A DNA stretch of 64,000 bases from DASQUK01 sp963756425 (GTDB lineage Bacteria > Actinomycetota > Acidimicrobiia > Acidimicrobiales > VFJN01). Below the pieces are notes generated by a model. That model searched no databases. It saw nothing but the letters and a program-made list of their open reading frames with translations, and was not told the DNA's origin. Each line of letters starts with the position of its first letter. Position 1 is the stretch's first letter. Positions 47,179 to 57,330 of the stretch are shown here, piece after piece. The stretch lies in assembly GCA_963756425.1 (NCBI GenBank), contig CAVWNW010000019.1, positions 310,001 to 374,000 on the forward strand, written 5' to 3'. The position numbers and the translations under genes were made by a program.

Positions 47179-48849
47179 CTACTCGATGCCGAACAGATAG
47201 GGGTAGAGCGGTTGGCCGCCGTGGTGGACCTCGACCGAAGCCCCGGGGTGGTGCTCGTCGAGCCACTCGGTGATGGCGCGCGTGTCGGCTGGGGTTGATC
47301 CCTCGCCCTCGATGACCGTCACGATCTCGTGCTCGTCGGTCACAAGGAGTTCGAGCAGCCGGCACGCCGCCGCCGCCTGGGTCTGCTCCACGGCCAGGAT
47401 GCCGTCGCTGGTCATCCCGAGGTAGTCCCCCTCTGCGATCGGGCCCACGTCGCTGGTCGAGTCCCGCACCGCGCGGGTCACCTCGCCCGCCAGCACGTTC
47501 GACGCCAGCGCCGTCATCTCCTTGGCGTTCTCGTCGGCGCGCGCCTCAGGGTCATAGCTCATGAGGGCGGCGAACCCCTCGGCGATGCCCCTGGTCGGCA
47601 CCACGCGCACGGTCCGACCGGTGTGGGCGTCGACCTGCTCCGCGACCGGGATGATGTTCTTGTTGTTGGGGAGGATGACCACCTCCTGGGCGGGCACGGC
47701 CTCGACGGCGGCGAGCAGCTCGGCGGTCGATGGGTTCATCGACTGCCCGCCGGCGACGATCCCCTGCACGCCCAGGCTGTAGAAGATCCGCTTGATGCCG
47801 TCGCCGGCGGCCACCGCGACCACTGCGGTGTGGACCGGTTCGCTGGCATGGGGCGGCAGCTCCACCACGCCGCCGGCGCCTGCGGCCTCGCGCACCCAGC
47901 GCTCCTCCTCGACCTGCTCCGCGAGGTCGGTGACGCGGATCTGGCGGGGCCGGCCGGCGTCGACGGCCGCCTCGACGGCCGCGCCGATGTCGTCCGTGTG
48001 GATGTGGCAGTTCCACAGGCCGTCGCCGCCGACGACCACGATCGAGTCGCCGATGCCCGCCCAGACGTCCTTGAACGCGGGGATGGCCTCATCGGGCGCC
48101 TCGAGGAAGTACATGACTTCGTAGCGGAGCCTCGACAGGCCGTCGTCGTGCCCGTCGGCGGCGGTGTGGACGAGGTGAGCGTCGGCGCGAACCGCCCCCT
48201 CACCCACCCGGGGCTCGGGAACGGGACGGCCGTCGGCCACCTGCAGGAGCACGTCGAGCAGCAGCAGGTAGCCGGTGGCCCCGGCATCGACAACTCCGGC
48301 CTCGGCCAGCACGGCCAGGAGCTCCGGCGTGCGGGCCAGCGCCTTCTCGCCGCGCTCGCGGGCGGCCTCCAGCACGCTGACCAGGTCGGCCTCGGGGTCG
48401 GCGGCGACGGCCTCCTCGGCGGCCTCCGCTGACTCCCGCACGACGGTGAGGATCGTCCCCTCGACCGGGCGCATGACCGCCTGGTACGCGGCGTCGGAGG
48501 CTGCCCGCAGTGCCCGCGCCACGCCCGGTCCGTCAAGCCCCGCGGACTCCGCGACCACGCCCACGAAGCCCCGCAGCACCTGGGACAGGATCACGCCCGA
48601 GTTGCCCCGGGCCCCCATGAGCGAGCCGTGGCTGACCGCCTTGCACACCGCCGGCAGGTCGTCGTCGACGCCCTGCAGCTCCTCGAACACAGAGCCCAAG
48701 GTGAGGGACATGTTCGTGCCGGTGTCGCCATCGGGAACCGGGTAGACGTTGAGCCGGTTGATGGGCTCCCGATGGGCCGCCAGGGCGTCGTTGTATGCCT
48801 TCACCACCGCTCGCAACTCGGCGGCGCCCAAGCGATCGAGGGTGGTCAC
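47179..48849 (-). CDS. DhaL-domain/DegV-like kinase (FakA/YloV type)
   Basis: A 556-residue relative of the fatty-acid kinase FakA. The N-terminal DhaL domain has the nucleotide/metal motif NVYPVPDGDTGTNM and HGSLMGARGNSGVILSQ. The middle region and C-terminal part (IFYSLGVQGIVAGGQSMNPST, VVILPNNKNIIPVAEQ) match FakA-type proteins. FakA phosphorylates fatty acids bound to FakB; no fakB is seen here. GTG at 48849 is chosen since TTLDRLGAAELR is the family-like start. Its leader and start codon are duplicated upstream. The rpmB-DhaL-recG order is conserved in many bacteria. Confidence 0.9.
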   Translation of the reverse strand: MTTLDRLGAAELRAVVKAYNDALAAHREPINRLNVYPVPDGDTGTNMSLTLGSVFEELQGVDDDLPAVCKAVSHGSLMGARGNSGVILSQVLRGFVGVVAESAGLDGPGVARALRAASDAAYQAVMRPVEGTILTVVRESAEAAEEAVAADPEADLVSVLEAARERGEKALARTPELLAVLAEAGVVDAGATGYLLLLDVLLQVADGRPVPEPRVGEGAVRADAHLVHTAADGHDDGLSRLRYEVMYFLEAPDEAIPAFKDVWAGIGDSIVVVGGDGLWNCHIHTDDIGAAVEAAVDAGRPRQIRVTDLAEQVEEERWVREAAGAGGVVELPPHASEPVHTAVVAVAAGDGIKRIFYSLGVQGIVAGGQSMNPSTAELLAAVEAVPAQEVVILPNNKNIIPVAEQVDAHTGRTVRVVPTRGIAEGFAALMSYDPEARADENAKEMTALASNVLAGEVTRAVRDSTSDVGPIAEGDYLGMTSDGILAVEQTQAAAACRLLELLVTDEHEIVTVIEGEGSTPADTRAITEWLDEHHPGASVEVHHGGQPLYPYLFGIE

Positions 48850-49027
48850 GAGGGAACCTCGGGACCACCCGACCGTGCGACCGCCAGGGAGCCGGGCGGC
48901 GATGGGGCGCGGGGGCGCAGCCCCCGAGGAATCGTGGTCACGAGGGAACCTCGGGACCACCCGACCGTGCGACCGCCAGGGAGCCGGGCGGCGATGGGGC
49001 GCGGGGGCGCAGCCCCCGAGGAAACGC
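48844..49027 (-). repeat. Two 92-bp tandem copies of the DhaL gene leader and start
   Basis: A 92-bp unit occurs at 48844-48935 and 48936-49027, with a partial third copy (GTCACGAGGGT) after it. Each copy contains the GTG start context of the DhaL-type gene and, on the minus strand, a GGGGGC-tgc-GCCCCC hairpin upstream of it. The second copy therefore holds a decoy ribosome-binding/start region in the same frame as the gene. Confidence 0.88.
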
Positions 49028-49085
49028 TGTCACGAGGGTGGATGGTAGGTGAACGTTGTCCGGGCGGCGGCGCTGGGCCTGGCCT

Positions 49086-49123
49086 GGTCACGAGTTGTGA
49101 CCCCGGGGGGTCGCCAGTACAGT
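49086..49123 (+). promoter_or_regulatory. rpmB promoter with overlapping operator-like palindrome
   Basis: TTGTGA (49095-49100), a 17-bp spacer and TACAGT (49118-49123) form a good sigma-70-type promoter about 40 bp before rpmB. GGTCAC-gagtt-GTGACC (49086-49102) is a perfect inverted repeat overlapping the -35, so a regulator bound there would block RNA polymerase. Confidence 0.55.
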
Positions 49124-49164
49124 TGCTCGGTCCTCAGCCAGTCCGAGACAGAGGTGACGCGTCC

Positions 49165-49359
49165 ATGGCAGCCGTATGCGAGGTGTGTGGCAAGCACCCA
49201 TCGTGGGGCATGAGTGTCAGCCACTCGCACCGGCGGACCAAGCGTCGGTGGAACCCCAACATCCAGCGCGTGCGGGCCCTGGTCGACGGTGCGCCTCGCC
49301 GCATCCACGTCTGCACGGGCTGCATCAAGGCCGGCAAGATCGAGAAGCTGGCCCACTGA
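49165..49359 (+). CDS. rpmB: 50S ribosomal protein L28
   Basis: A 64-residue L28: AAVCEVCGKHPSWGMSVSHSHRRTKRRWNPNIQRV and VCTGCIKAGKIEKLAH. Two CxxC pairs (CEVC, CTGC) mark it as a zinc-binding paralogue type. ATG at 49165 follows GAGGTGA. It is divergent from the DhaL-recG unit and converges on the protease gene with 9 bp between stops. Confidence 0.95.
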   Translation: MAAVCEVCGKHPSWGMSVSHSHRRTKRRWNPNIQRVRALVDGAPRRIHVCTGCIKAGKIEKLAH

Positions 49360-49368
49360 GGCCAGCGC

Positions 49369-51129
49369 TCAGCGGACCGTCCGGGCGCCGGGCGGCGGTT
49401 CCCAACCGTCCGCGACGCGCAACTCCCCGCCGATCCAGCGTTGGATCTCGGCGACGGGCACGAAGCTGACGCTGGCGGAGCACTCGGTCGCGGCCAGATC
49501 GCCGCAGCCCACGCGTGCCCCGTCCACACCGCCGTGGATCACGCCGATGGCGTCGGCGCCCCCGCCGCCGGGTCCGCTGGGAGCGAACACCGGTCCCCCG
49601 CTGTCACCGCTGCCGGACGCCACCCGGCGGTCGGAGCGGTAGCCCCGGGCCGTGTGGCGCACCGTGTAGGTGGCGCCTGAACGGGGCAACGTCGCCCGCT
49701 GCATGACGTCGACGTCGCTCACCTTGATGCCGCAGTTCTCGCCGGTGGCCGCGCCCGAACCGCAGACCCACATACCCTTGACGGTCGGCGAGCTGCCAGT
49801 GACCGTGCGTACGCCCTGCTGACCGTCGCTTACCCCACCGGACCACACGTGCGCCGACGTGCCCTCGCCCCGGGGGTCGTCGATCGCCACGTAGGCGACA
49901 TCGAGCTGCAGGGACATCGCGCTCCAGGCCCCGATCGGTACCCGGCGGCCACCGTTCCAGGCCGTGGCGTCGGCCGCCTCGTCGAAGCAGTGGGCAGCCG
50001 TGACCGCGTACTCCCGCATGGTCCTCGGGTCCCGCAGGCCGTATCCGAGTGAACAGGCCGACCACTGCTCGGATCCGCCGTCGACCGATCCGCCGCTCGA
50101 TGCGCCGTCGTTGACCCGGATCATCGCCCGGCCGCCGGCCGACCACGGTGCCCGGTCGTCGATCCGGCCGAACGGCCGCGACGGTCCCTCGATCACCACA
50201 CGAACCGGGACGCGGACGCCCGCGCTCAGCTTTGCCGCGGTCGCCCGCACGTCGATCGGGCGCCCCTCGGCGTCGACCCCGACACGCAGCCCGGTGCCCT
50301 CGGGCGGGATCGCCACGCTGGTGATCTCGACGCCGGCCGATCGCTCCAAGGGTGAGCCGGGGGCCAGCGTCTCGGCGGCCCGCGACAGTTCGGCGTGGTC
50401 GTGGTCGGCGTCGTCGTGAACGACAACCCGCCGGTCCTCGCGAACCAACTCGGTCACCGCGGCGGGCAGTGCTCCGACCCAGTAGAGGTCGAGCCGGCAC
50501 CGCTCCGGGGTCACGACGAACCCGGCGAAGCCTGCGGAGCCGACCTCGTCGAGCACACCCTGGGTCGCCTCGACCAGGTCGAGCAGCTCGGCCTGCTCGG
50601 CCCACGGGGGCCGGTCCGGGGGCACGTTGCACCCCGTGCCCGGCGGCGGGTCGCCCGGCGCGCCGGGCGCCGGGGCGGCTGGCACACCTGGCCGCGGCGG
50701 GGGCGCAGCCGGCGGCGGAGCCGGCGTGGGTGGCGCCGGCCGCGCCGGCGGGACCGTCGTCGACGGTGACTGCGACGCTGCGGGAGCTGGGGGCGCGGGT
50801 GCCAGCGCCGACTGCGCCGCCGGCTTCGCTGTGCGTGCGGGTGGGGTGGTGGTCGCCGGCGACCGCCGTTGCGGTGCGGTCGCCTTGGCCGCCTGCCGGG
50901 GCTTCGCGACCTCCGGCCGGCGGGGCGCCGCCGCCGGCGGCCTCGACGGCGGCGCCTCCGGGGGTGGCGAGACGGGCGGCTCGACGACCAGCGGCACGTC
51001 GCGTGGTGACGCATCGCCGCCGGGCGATCCGCTGTCGCCGGTGCCGGCCAATGCGGCCATCGACCAACCGGCCAGCAGCGCGACGAGGCCCACGAGCATC
51101 GCTCCCAGGGGTGGCCGGCGTTGCTGCAT
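49369..51129 (-). CDS. Secreted trypsin-like (S1) serine protease with Pro-rich N-terminal region
   Basis: A 586-residue exported protein. A signal helix (AMLVGLVALLAGWSMAALAG) is followed by ~140 residues of Pro/Ala-rich linker and a middle domain (~165-330) with paired Cys. The C-terminal protease domain has the triad: His in YAVTAAHCF, Asp in LQLDVAYVAI and Ser in GSGDSGGPVFAP. Several Cys pairs fit a streptogrisin-like extracellular enzyme, and the middle domain may be a propeptide. Start ATG at 51129. It is divergent from the cold-shock-like gene. Confidence 0.85.
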   Translation of the reverse strand: MQQRRPPLGAMLVGLVALLAGWSMAALAGTGDSGSPGGDASPRDVPLVVEPPVSPPPEAPPSRPPAAAPRRPEVAKPRQAAKATAPQRRSPATTTPPARTAKPAAQSALAPAPPAPAASQSPSTTVPPARPAPPTPAPPPAAPPPRPGVPAAPAPGAPGDPPPGTGCNVPPDRPPWAEQAELLDLVEATQGVLDEVGSAGFAGFVVTPERCRLDLYWVGALPAAVTELVREDRRVVVHDDADHDHAELSRAAETLAPGSPLERSAGVEITSVAIPPEGTGLRVGVDAEGRPIDVRATAAKLSAGVRVPVRVVIEGPSRPFGRIDDRAPWSAGGRAMIRVNDGASSGGSVDGGSEQWSACSLGYGLRDPRTMREYAVTAAHCFDEAADATAWNGGRRVPIGAWSAMSLQLDVAYVAIDDPRGEGTSAHVWSGGVSDGQQGVRTVTGSSPTVKGMWVCGSGAATGENCGIKVSDVDVMQRATLPRSGATYTVRHTARGYRSDRRVASGSGDSGGPVFAPSGPGGGGADAIGVIHGGVDGARVGCGDLAATECSASVSFVPVAEIQRWIGGELRVADGWEPPPGARTVR

Positions 51130-51304
51130 CGTGAAGCTCCGGTGGTCGTGGTCGGAGTGACTTCGCAGCCGACACGCCGCCCGGATGAGGTGCGATGCGG
51201 TCGCCTTGGGTCGCCGCGGGAGCCGTCCGGTACGGTGGGGGGACCCACCGCAGCCAGCCCGGCCCGAGCGGCCGTGGGAGCGGAAACACAGCGAGGAGCC
51301 CACG

Positions 51305-51568
51305 GTGCAAGGCGTGATCAAGTCGTACGACCCCGGGTCGAGGGACGGGATCGTGATGCGGGACACCGATCTCGCGGAGATCGATCTCGCCCCCGATGCG
51401 CTCCGCGGCTCCGTCTTCCGCCAACTGCGCCAGGGCCAGCGTGTGATCTTCGACCTAGACGGCGAGGGTCGCGCCACACACCTGCGGCTGGGATCGGAGG
51501 TCGACATGGGAACGCCCGGGCTCGATCCCGAGCGCTTCCCGGTAGGAGACGACGCGACCCCCGGCTGA
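51305..51568 (+). CDS. Cold-shock-domain-like OB-fold protein
   Basis: An 87-residue protein starting at GTG 51305, six bases after GAGGAG. QGVIKSYDPGSRDGIVMRDT and FRQLRQGQRVIFDLDGEG resemble the strands of a cold-shock domain, though the RNP aromatic motifs are poorly kept, so nucleic-acid binding is uncertain. A hairpin core GGCCCGAGCGGCC lies in its leader (51261-51273). pckG starts 30 bp downstream and is probably cotranscribed. Confidence 0.7.
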   Translation: MQGVIKSYDPGSRDGIVMRDTDLAEIDLAPDALRGSVFRQLRQGQRVIFDLDGEGRATHLRLGSEVDMGTPGLDPERFPVGDDATPG

Positions 51569-51598
51569 CCGAGGACCCCCACATCGCCGCGGAGGACC

Positions 51599-53407
<1,809 letters not shown>

Positions 53408-53712
53408 CAGGGAGGCGTCCCGAGCCCGGTTCCACGCGGCAACGCGGTCCCCCGCACATTCGGATCAGCCGTGGCCGCCAGGATGTTCGGGATCGCACAT
53501 CAATCCGTGCTCGTCCACGCCGGGGAAGCGGCCGCACGGGGTCTCGACGATCCAGACGTGGACCATCGGGGGCGGAAATCCGCGCTGCGGCTCGCATGCG
53601 TCCCCATTCCCAGCGAATCCGGCCGGGAGGCTAATCGACGGCGACCCCGCCGGGTGCGCCTGCGCGTGCGCACTACGATGCGCAACCGCCCCGCCGGCAC
53701 GAGGGAGGCCCG
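53408..53712. other. 305-bp gap after pckG, holding one possible small ORF
   Basis: Apart from the minus-strand 33-codon ORF at 53465-53566, nothing convincing is seen. No clear terminator follows pckG; the AsnC-like gene start is preceded by GAGGGAGGCC. Confidence 0.4.
53465..53566 (-). CDS. Possible 33-residue Cys/His-containing small protein
   Basis: An ORF in the pckG-AsnC gap starting MVHVWIVETPCGRF and ending CDPEHPGGHG. About 80% of its codons have G or C in the third position, as in neighbouring genes, and two Cys and four His suggest a metal site or redox pair. No clear ribosome binding site is seen and no family is recognised, so it could be chance. Confidence 0.35.
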   Translation of the reverse strand: MVHVWIVETPCGRFPGVDEHGLMCDPEHPGGHG

Positions 53713-53949
53713 ATGGCAGTCAGCGCATACATCCTCATCCAGACCGAGGTGGGCAAGGCCGCTCAGGTGGCCAGCGAGGTGAGCGGGATCGACGGTGTGG
53801 TGTCGGCCGAGGACGTGACGGGCCCCTACGACGTGATCGCGCGGGCGGAGTCCAACACGGTCGACGAGCTGGGCAAGATGGTGGTGAGCCGCGTCCAGAT
53901 GATCGAAGGCATCACCCGGACGCTCACCTGCCCGGTGGTGCACCTCTGA
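53713..53949 (+). CDS. Stand-alone AsnC/Lrp ligand-binding (RAM) domain protein
   Basis: A 78-residue protein consisting only of the C-terminal domain of Lrp/AsnC regulators (SAYILIQTEVGKAAQVASEV, VVSAEDVTGPYDVIARAES), with no DNA-binding helix-turn-helix. Such single-domain proteins bind amino acids or partner with full-length Lrp proteins. ATG at 53713 is preceded by GAGGGAGG. It converges on the membrane-protein gene. Confidence 0.88.
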   Translation: MAVSAYILIQTEVGKAAQVASEVSGIDGVVSAEDVTGPYDVIARAESNTVDELGKMVVSRVQMIEGITRTLTCPVVHL

Positions 53950-53977
53950 CCACCGGCACGAGCGCGGCCGGTCCTCG

Positions 53978-54346
53978 TCAGCGGTTGGGACCGATCACCA
54001 TCGCACGGATCCCGAGGCCCATCAGGAACAGGCCGCCCAGTCCGTACAGCAGGTACCGCCGGCCGGCAAGCTGGTGGCGGTAGCTGTAGATGATCCCCAC
54101 CGAGGCGAGCGCCACGAAGCCGTAGAACGCGTGGAACTGCGGTGCCTCGCGGTCCTCGCGGACGACGAGGAGCACGCCCAGCAGCACCTCGACGGCGATG
54201 GCGATCTCCGCCGCGGCGGTGAACCACCACAGCGACGGGCGGCGCAAAGCCGGCCAGCGATGGGCGCCCAGCGCCCACACGCCGGCGAGCGCGTTGCCGA
54301 TGACGACGACCCACGCGCCAGCGACGTGAACGTCACGCAGGTCCAC
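53978..54346 (-). CDS. Multi-pass membrane protein of unknown function
   Basis: A 122-residue protein with four hydrophobic helices (GAWVVVIGNALAGVWALG, WWFTAAAEIAIAVEVLLGVLLVV, FHAFYGFVALASVGIIYSY, LLYGLGGLFLMGLGIRAMV). GTG at 54346 is the best start, 16 bp after the monooxygenase stop, so the two are likely cotranscribed. His/Arg residues between helices recall cytochrome b561-like or heme-associated membrane proteins, but no motif is firm. Confidence 0.65.
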   Translation of the reverse strand: MDLRDVHVAGAWVVVIGNALAGVWALGAHRWPALRRPSLWWFTAAAEIAIAVEVLLGVLLVVREDREAPQFHAFYGFVALASVGIIYSYRHQLAGRRYLLYGLGGLFLMGLGIRAMVIGPNR

Positions 54347-54362
54347 CGACGCTGCGTGGTGC

Positions 54363-54710
54363 TCAGGACCCGGCAGGTGGCGACTGGCCGGGCGAGGTCG
54401 TGGAGGTCTCGTACGACCACAGCTCGCTGGACACGGACACCGGTCCGCCCGTGTGCGGGTGCGGCTTGTCGGTGCCGGCGTGCCCGTGCCCGAACGCGGG
54501 GCTGTTGACCCACGCCTGGAACGCCTCCTCGTCGCGCCATCGGGTGACCACCAGCCACGTGGTGCGGCCGTCGGTGGGCCGGAGGAGCTCGAAGCCCTCG
54601 AACCCTTCCTGATCGTCGACGGCGCCCGCTCGCGCTGCGAAGCGGCGGCCCAGCTCGTCACCGGAGTCCTCCGGGACCGTGATCGCGTTGATCTTGATGA
54701 CCTGTGACAA
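54363..54710 (-). CDS. Antibiotic-biosynthesis-monooxygenase (ABM) domain protein
   Basis: A 115-residue ABM-fold protein: INAITVPEDSGDELGRRFAARAG, VDDQEGFEGFELLRPTDGRTTWLVVTRWRDEEAF and FGHGHAG. Sequence patterns resemble heme-degrading MhuD/HmoB-type enzymes (EGFEGFELLRP, WRDEEAFQAWVNSPAF). TTG at 54710 lies 7 bases after AAAGGA. The membrane protein that follows may serve in the same heme- or iron-related process, an inference from adjacency. Confidence 0.82.
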   Translation of the reverse strand: MSQVIKINAITVPEDSGDELGRRFAARAGAVDDQEGFEGFELLRPTDGRTTWLVVTRWRDEEAFQAWVNSPAFGHGHAGTDKPHPHTGGPVSVSSELWSYETSTTSPGQSPPAGS

Positions 54711-54785
54711 GTCACTGTCCTTTCAGCAGTGGCCCGGGCGTCGCAGCAACGACCCCCGGGCCTGGACACGGAGGACCAAGTCTCC

Positions 54786-55065
54786 ATGCCAGATCCGAAC
54801 CTACCCCCCGACCCCGGACCGACCGAACCCACGGTGCACGAGCTGCTGTTGGCCCGCATCGACGAGCATTTGCCGGCTGCTCGGTCTCGAGCTCGACCAG
54901 GTCGCCATGGCGTGTGAGCAACTGGCGCCCGAACGGGCCCGGTCCTGCCGGAATGCCATCACGATGTCGTCGGTGATGCTCGACGAGATCCGGTCGGGCC
55001 CACGCCCGTCCGTTGTACGAGCCCGAGCCGTGAAGGGCCGGTTGGCCCGAAAGCTGATCGGGTAG
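54786..55065 (+). pseudogene. Frameshifted small gene (about 93 codons)
   Basis: The frame from ATG 54786 encodes PDPNLPPDPGPTEPTVHELL and then degrades around 54880. From there the +1-shifted frame continues with good codon bias as LLGLELDQVAMACEQLAPER to VKGRLARKLIG and a stop at 55065. A single indel near 54880 would restore one ORF. The break may be real decay or a sequence error. No family recognised; a terminator follows. Confidence 0.5.
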
Positions 55066-55087
55066 AGCCAGCACCATCCCGGAGCAG

Positions 55088-55120
55088 CGGTCCCCCGGCA
55101 TCCCTGTGTCCGGGGGACCG
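55088..55120 (+). terminator. Hairpin terminator
   Basis: An 11-bp perfect stem (CGGTCCCCCGG / CCGGGGGACCG) with an 11-base loop, followed by TTT, lies 22 bp after the small frameshifted gene. It is well placed to end that transcript. Confidence 0.7.
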
Positions 55121-55544
55121 TTTCGCGTCAGGCCGCCCGTCGGCCTCCGGTCCACCCGCCCGCCCGATCGCCACCCTCGGCATCCGAGGCCAGTTCCGGG
55201 AGGTGGTGCGCCACCCGAACGATGGGACGATCATGGCGCTCACCGGGTTCACCGAGCCTTGCCTGGCGATGACTGCCGCCCTCGGGCTACGGGTCGGGGG
55301 GCGGCGCCGCGTCTACAGAACCGCAGGCTCCCCGCGGACGCCCGCTTCGAGCAGCGCGACAAGGGCCTCGCCCGGCGGCCGGAGACTGCTTCGGTGGTTC
55401 GTCTATGGCTCGACTCCACCATTGGCCGCGATATCTCGGAAGATGACGGTCGATTTGTCCAGCTCCGCAAGAATGAAACCGGGATCGCTATACGAGCAGG
55501 CCAGGTCAAAGCCCTTTTCGGCGCGCGGATGGATTCGGACGGCG
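55121..55544. other. 424-bp stretch without a convincing gene
   Basis: Codon bias is poor in all frames. On the minus strand a 49-codon stretch ending at 55403 (HPRAEKGFDLACSYSDPGF, AELDKSTVIFRDIAANGG) looks protein-like but has no good start after the 55545-55658 gene except an internal ATG at 55600; it may be a remnant. No RNA or repeat was recognised. Confidence 0.4.
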
Positions 55545-55658
55545 TCATCGGTCGTCGTCCTCCATTTCTTCGATGCGCTTGCGGCACTGGAAGAGCGCAC
55601 AGGTGGCGCCGACCGCTAACAAGATGGCGAGGGCTACGACGATCAGCACGCCGGTCAT
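55545..55658 (-). CDS. 37-residue single-pass membrane protein
   Basis: ATG at 55658 starts a helix (GVLIVVALAILLAVGATCALF) followed by a short charged tail (QCRKRIEEMEDDDR). The positive-then-acidic tail after one helix indicates an outside-N, inside-C topology. Its TGA overlaps the ATG of a poor downstream ORF. No family recognised, but composition is typical of real small membrane proteins. Confidence 0.5.
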   Translation of the reverse strand: MTGVLIVVALAILLAVGATCALFQCRKRIEEMEDDDR

Positions 55659-55927
55659 CGGTCGCCGCTTTTGTCCGTGGCGTCGGCGAGCGCCCGGCCG
55701 TCGCCGACCTTCTCAGGCGCCGGTTCGCGACCTCGTCGTCGCTCGTGCCCGAACACTGTTCATCATCCCTCCGATGACAGGGAGGAGGAATCTGCCCGCC
55801 AAGTGATGAGGATGCGCGGACGGCATTACTGGTCGCTTAGCGAGCCGGGAGCCGCCAGCCGGGGGTGGGACCAGGCCGGCACCTGTGCCCCTTACATCGT
55901 TACTAGATACAAACGCATGTTTGCACC

Positions 55928-56217
55928 GTGGGTGGTGGCGACTGGCGAGCCGACTTCGAGCACACCTGGCAGACACCGGACCCCGAACGCGACGAGGGCT
56001 CCGCCCTGACCTGGCGGCAACTCACCCCCCGCCACTGGTCCGGCACCTGGGCGTCGAAGATCCGCGGCACCGTCACCCGCGACGGCGATGGCTGGGCGGG
56101 TCGCCTACCTGCGCCTCGAGGACCCACCCGGACTCTCAGCCATCACCACCGTGGGCCGATTCGACGCGGTCGGGGCGGCACAGGTGGCGACCGACGGGGT
56201 GTGGGCGGCGAGGTGAC
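55928..56217 (+). pseudogene. Frameshifted gene, copy A of a duplicated family
   Basis: From GTG 55928 the frame encodes ADFEHTWQTPDPERDEGS then WSGTWASKIRGTVTRDGDGW. Near 56098 it must shift to continue as VAYLRLEDPPGLSAITTVGRF, VATDGVWAAR and a stop at 56217. The second half matches copy B at 57160-57330 at DNA and protein level, including a 23-bp identical stretch (56061-56083 and 57187-57209). Family unknown. Confidence 0.55.
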
Positions 56218-56376
56218 TCGATGTTCATCCGGAGGCGGCTCGAGCCCAGCTCGAGCAGTGACCGAGGCGCCGGTCGCCCAATTGGCTCGCCACCGCAGCC
56301 GATCGCCAGCGTCGCACAGGCCGGCTGTCGGCGTTGCAGGCACTCGCAGGCCGGCCGACGCTGGTGCGTTCCGGCG

Positions 56377-57087
56377 CTACTGCGTAGTGGATTCGCAGTT
56401 CGCGATGGTGTCGACTCCCGGCCCACCCGTGCATTGGTCATCGTTGCCACCAGGCGGGAACGGCAGGGGCCCGGGAGGAGGCGGGAACGGGTTGTCGCCG
56501 TCGATGAAATCGTCGCCGGGTCCACCGGCGATGACGTCGCTGCCGAAGTTGCCGAACAGGGTGTCGCCGCCGGGATCGCCCGTGACGTGGTCGATGCCGG
56601 GACCGCCGAACGCGGTGTCCGCCCCCGGGCCACTCGTCATGTCGTCGTCGCCGCCCATGCCGATCAGCTGGTCGTCGTCCGGTCCGCCCTCGATTGTGTC
56701 GTCACCGCCCAGCCCGGCGAGCGTGTCCGCCCCGGGTCCGCCGCGCAGTCGGTCGTTGTTGTTCCCGTTGGACGGGGCGAATGGGGCGGAGTCCACCTCG
56801 TCGCCGACGAGGGTGTCCGCGCCGGGCCCGCCGCTCAGATCGTCGTTGCCGCCTTCGCCGCAGATGAAGTCGTCGCCGGGGCCACCATCGATGCGGTCCA
56901 CACCAGTGCTCCCCACGATGACGTCGTTACCGGGGGTGCCTTTGATTCTCCCCGCCCCCACGATGGTCGCCGGGACCTCCTCGCCCGGGGGGCCGCACAG
57001 CGGCTGTTCCTGCGCTGATGCGCTGGCCGGGAGCCACACCCCCACCAGCAGCGCCGACGCGCCAAGGCCGATTAGTGATCGCTTCAT
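56377..57087 (-). CDS. Secreted RTX-type calcium-binding repeat protein
   Basis: A 236-residue protein with a signal peptide (KRSLIGLGASALLVGVWLPASASA) and at least ten hemolysin-type nonapeptide repeats (GGPGDDFICGEGGNDDLSGG, GGPGADTLAGLGGDDTIEGG). A Pro-rich break precedes the Cys-containing end (QCTGGPGVDTIANC). Such repeats form a calcium-bound beta roll after export. There is no enzymatic domain and no type I secretion gene nearby, so Sec export is expected. ATG at 57087 follows AGGTAGG. It lies between two degraded copies of another gene, on the opposite strand. Confidence 0.88.
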   Translation of the reverse strand: MKRSLIGLGASALLVGVWLPASASAQEQPLCGPPGEEVPATIVGAGRIKGTPGNDVIVGSTGVDRIDGGPGDDFICGEGGNDDLSGGPGADTLVGDEVDSAPFAPSNGNNNDRLRGGPGADTLAGLGGDDTIEGGPDDDQLIGMGGDDDMTSGPGADTAFGGPGIDHVTGDPGGDTLFGNFGSDVIAGGPGDDFIDGDNPFPPPPGPLPFPPGGNDDQCTGGPGVDTIANCESTTQ

Positions 57088-57159
57088 CGCCCGCCTACCT
57101 TTCCGCCTGAGGCCACCCACCGTGGCCGTCGCCCATCGTTCCAAACGCTAGGAGTGTCA

Positions 57160-57330
57160 CGCAACTGGCCCTGTGGGAGTCCAGGTTCCGCGGCACCGTC
57201 ACCCGCGACTCCGAGGGCTGGGTCGCTTGCCTGCATCTCGAGGACCCGCCCGGGCCGTCGCCCATCACCACCGTCCGCCGCTTCGCCACTGTCGACAAGG
57301 CACAGTTGGCCGCCGACGAGGTGTGGGGTC
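57160..57330 (+). pseudogene. Gene fragment, copy B of the duplicated family
   Basis: Encodes LALWESRFRGTVTRDSEGW, VACLHLEDPPGPSPITTVRRF and AQLAADEVWGPG without a start codon, matching the C-terminal part of copy A at 55928-56217. The frame then runs on to about 57466 with no homology. Copies A and B flank the RTX gene in direct orientation. Confidence 0.5.

Noticed and set aside
55249..55548. Minus-strand frame joined to the 37-residue membrane gene by ATGA
   Set aside because: Arg/Ser-rich composition and poor third-position GC look like a shadow frame despite the overlap; a different frame looks more protein-like but lacks a start.
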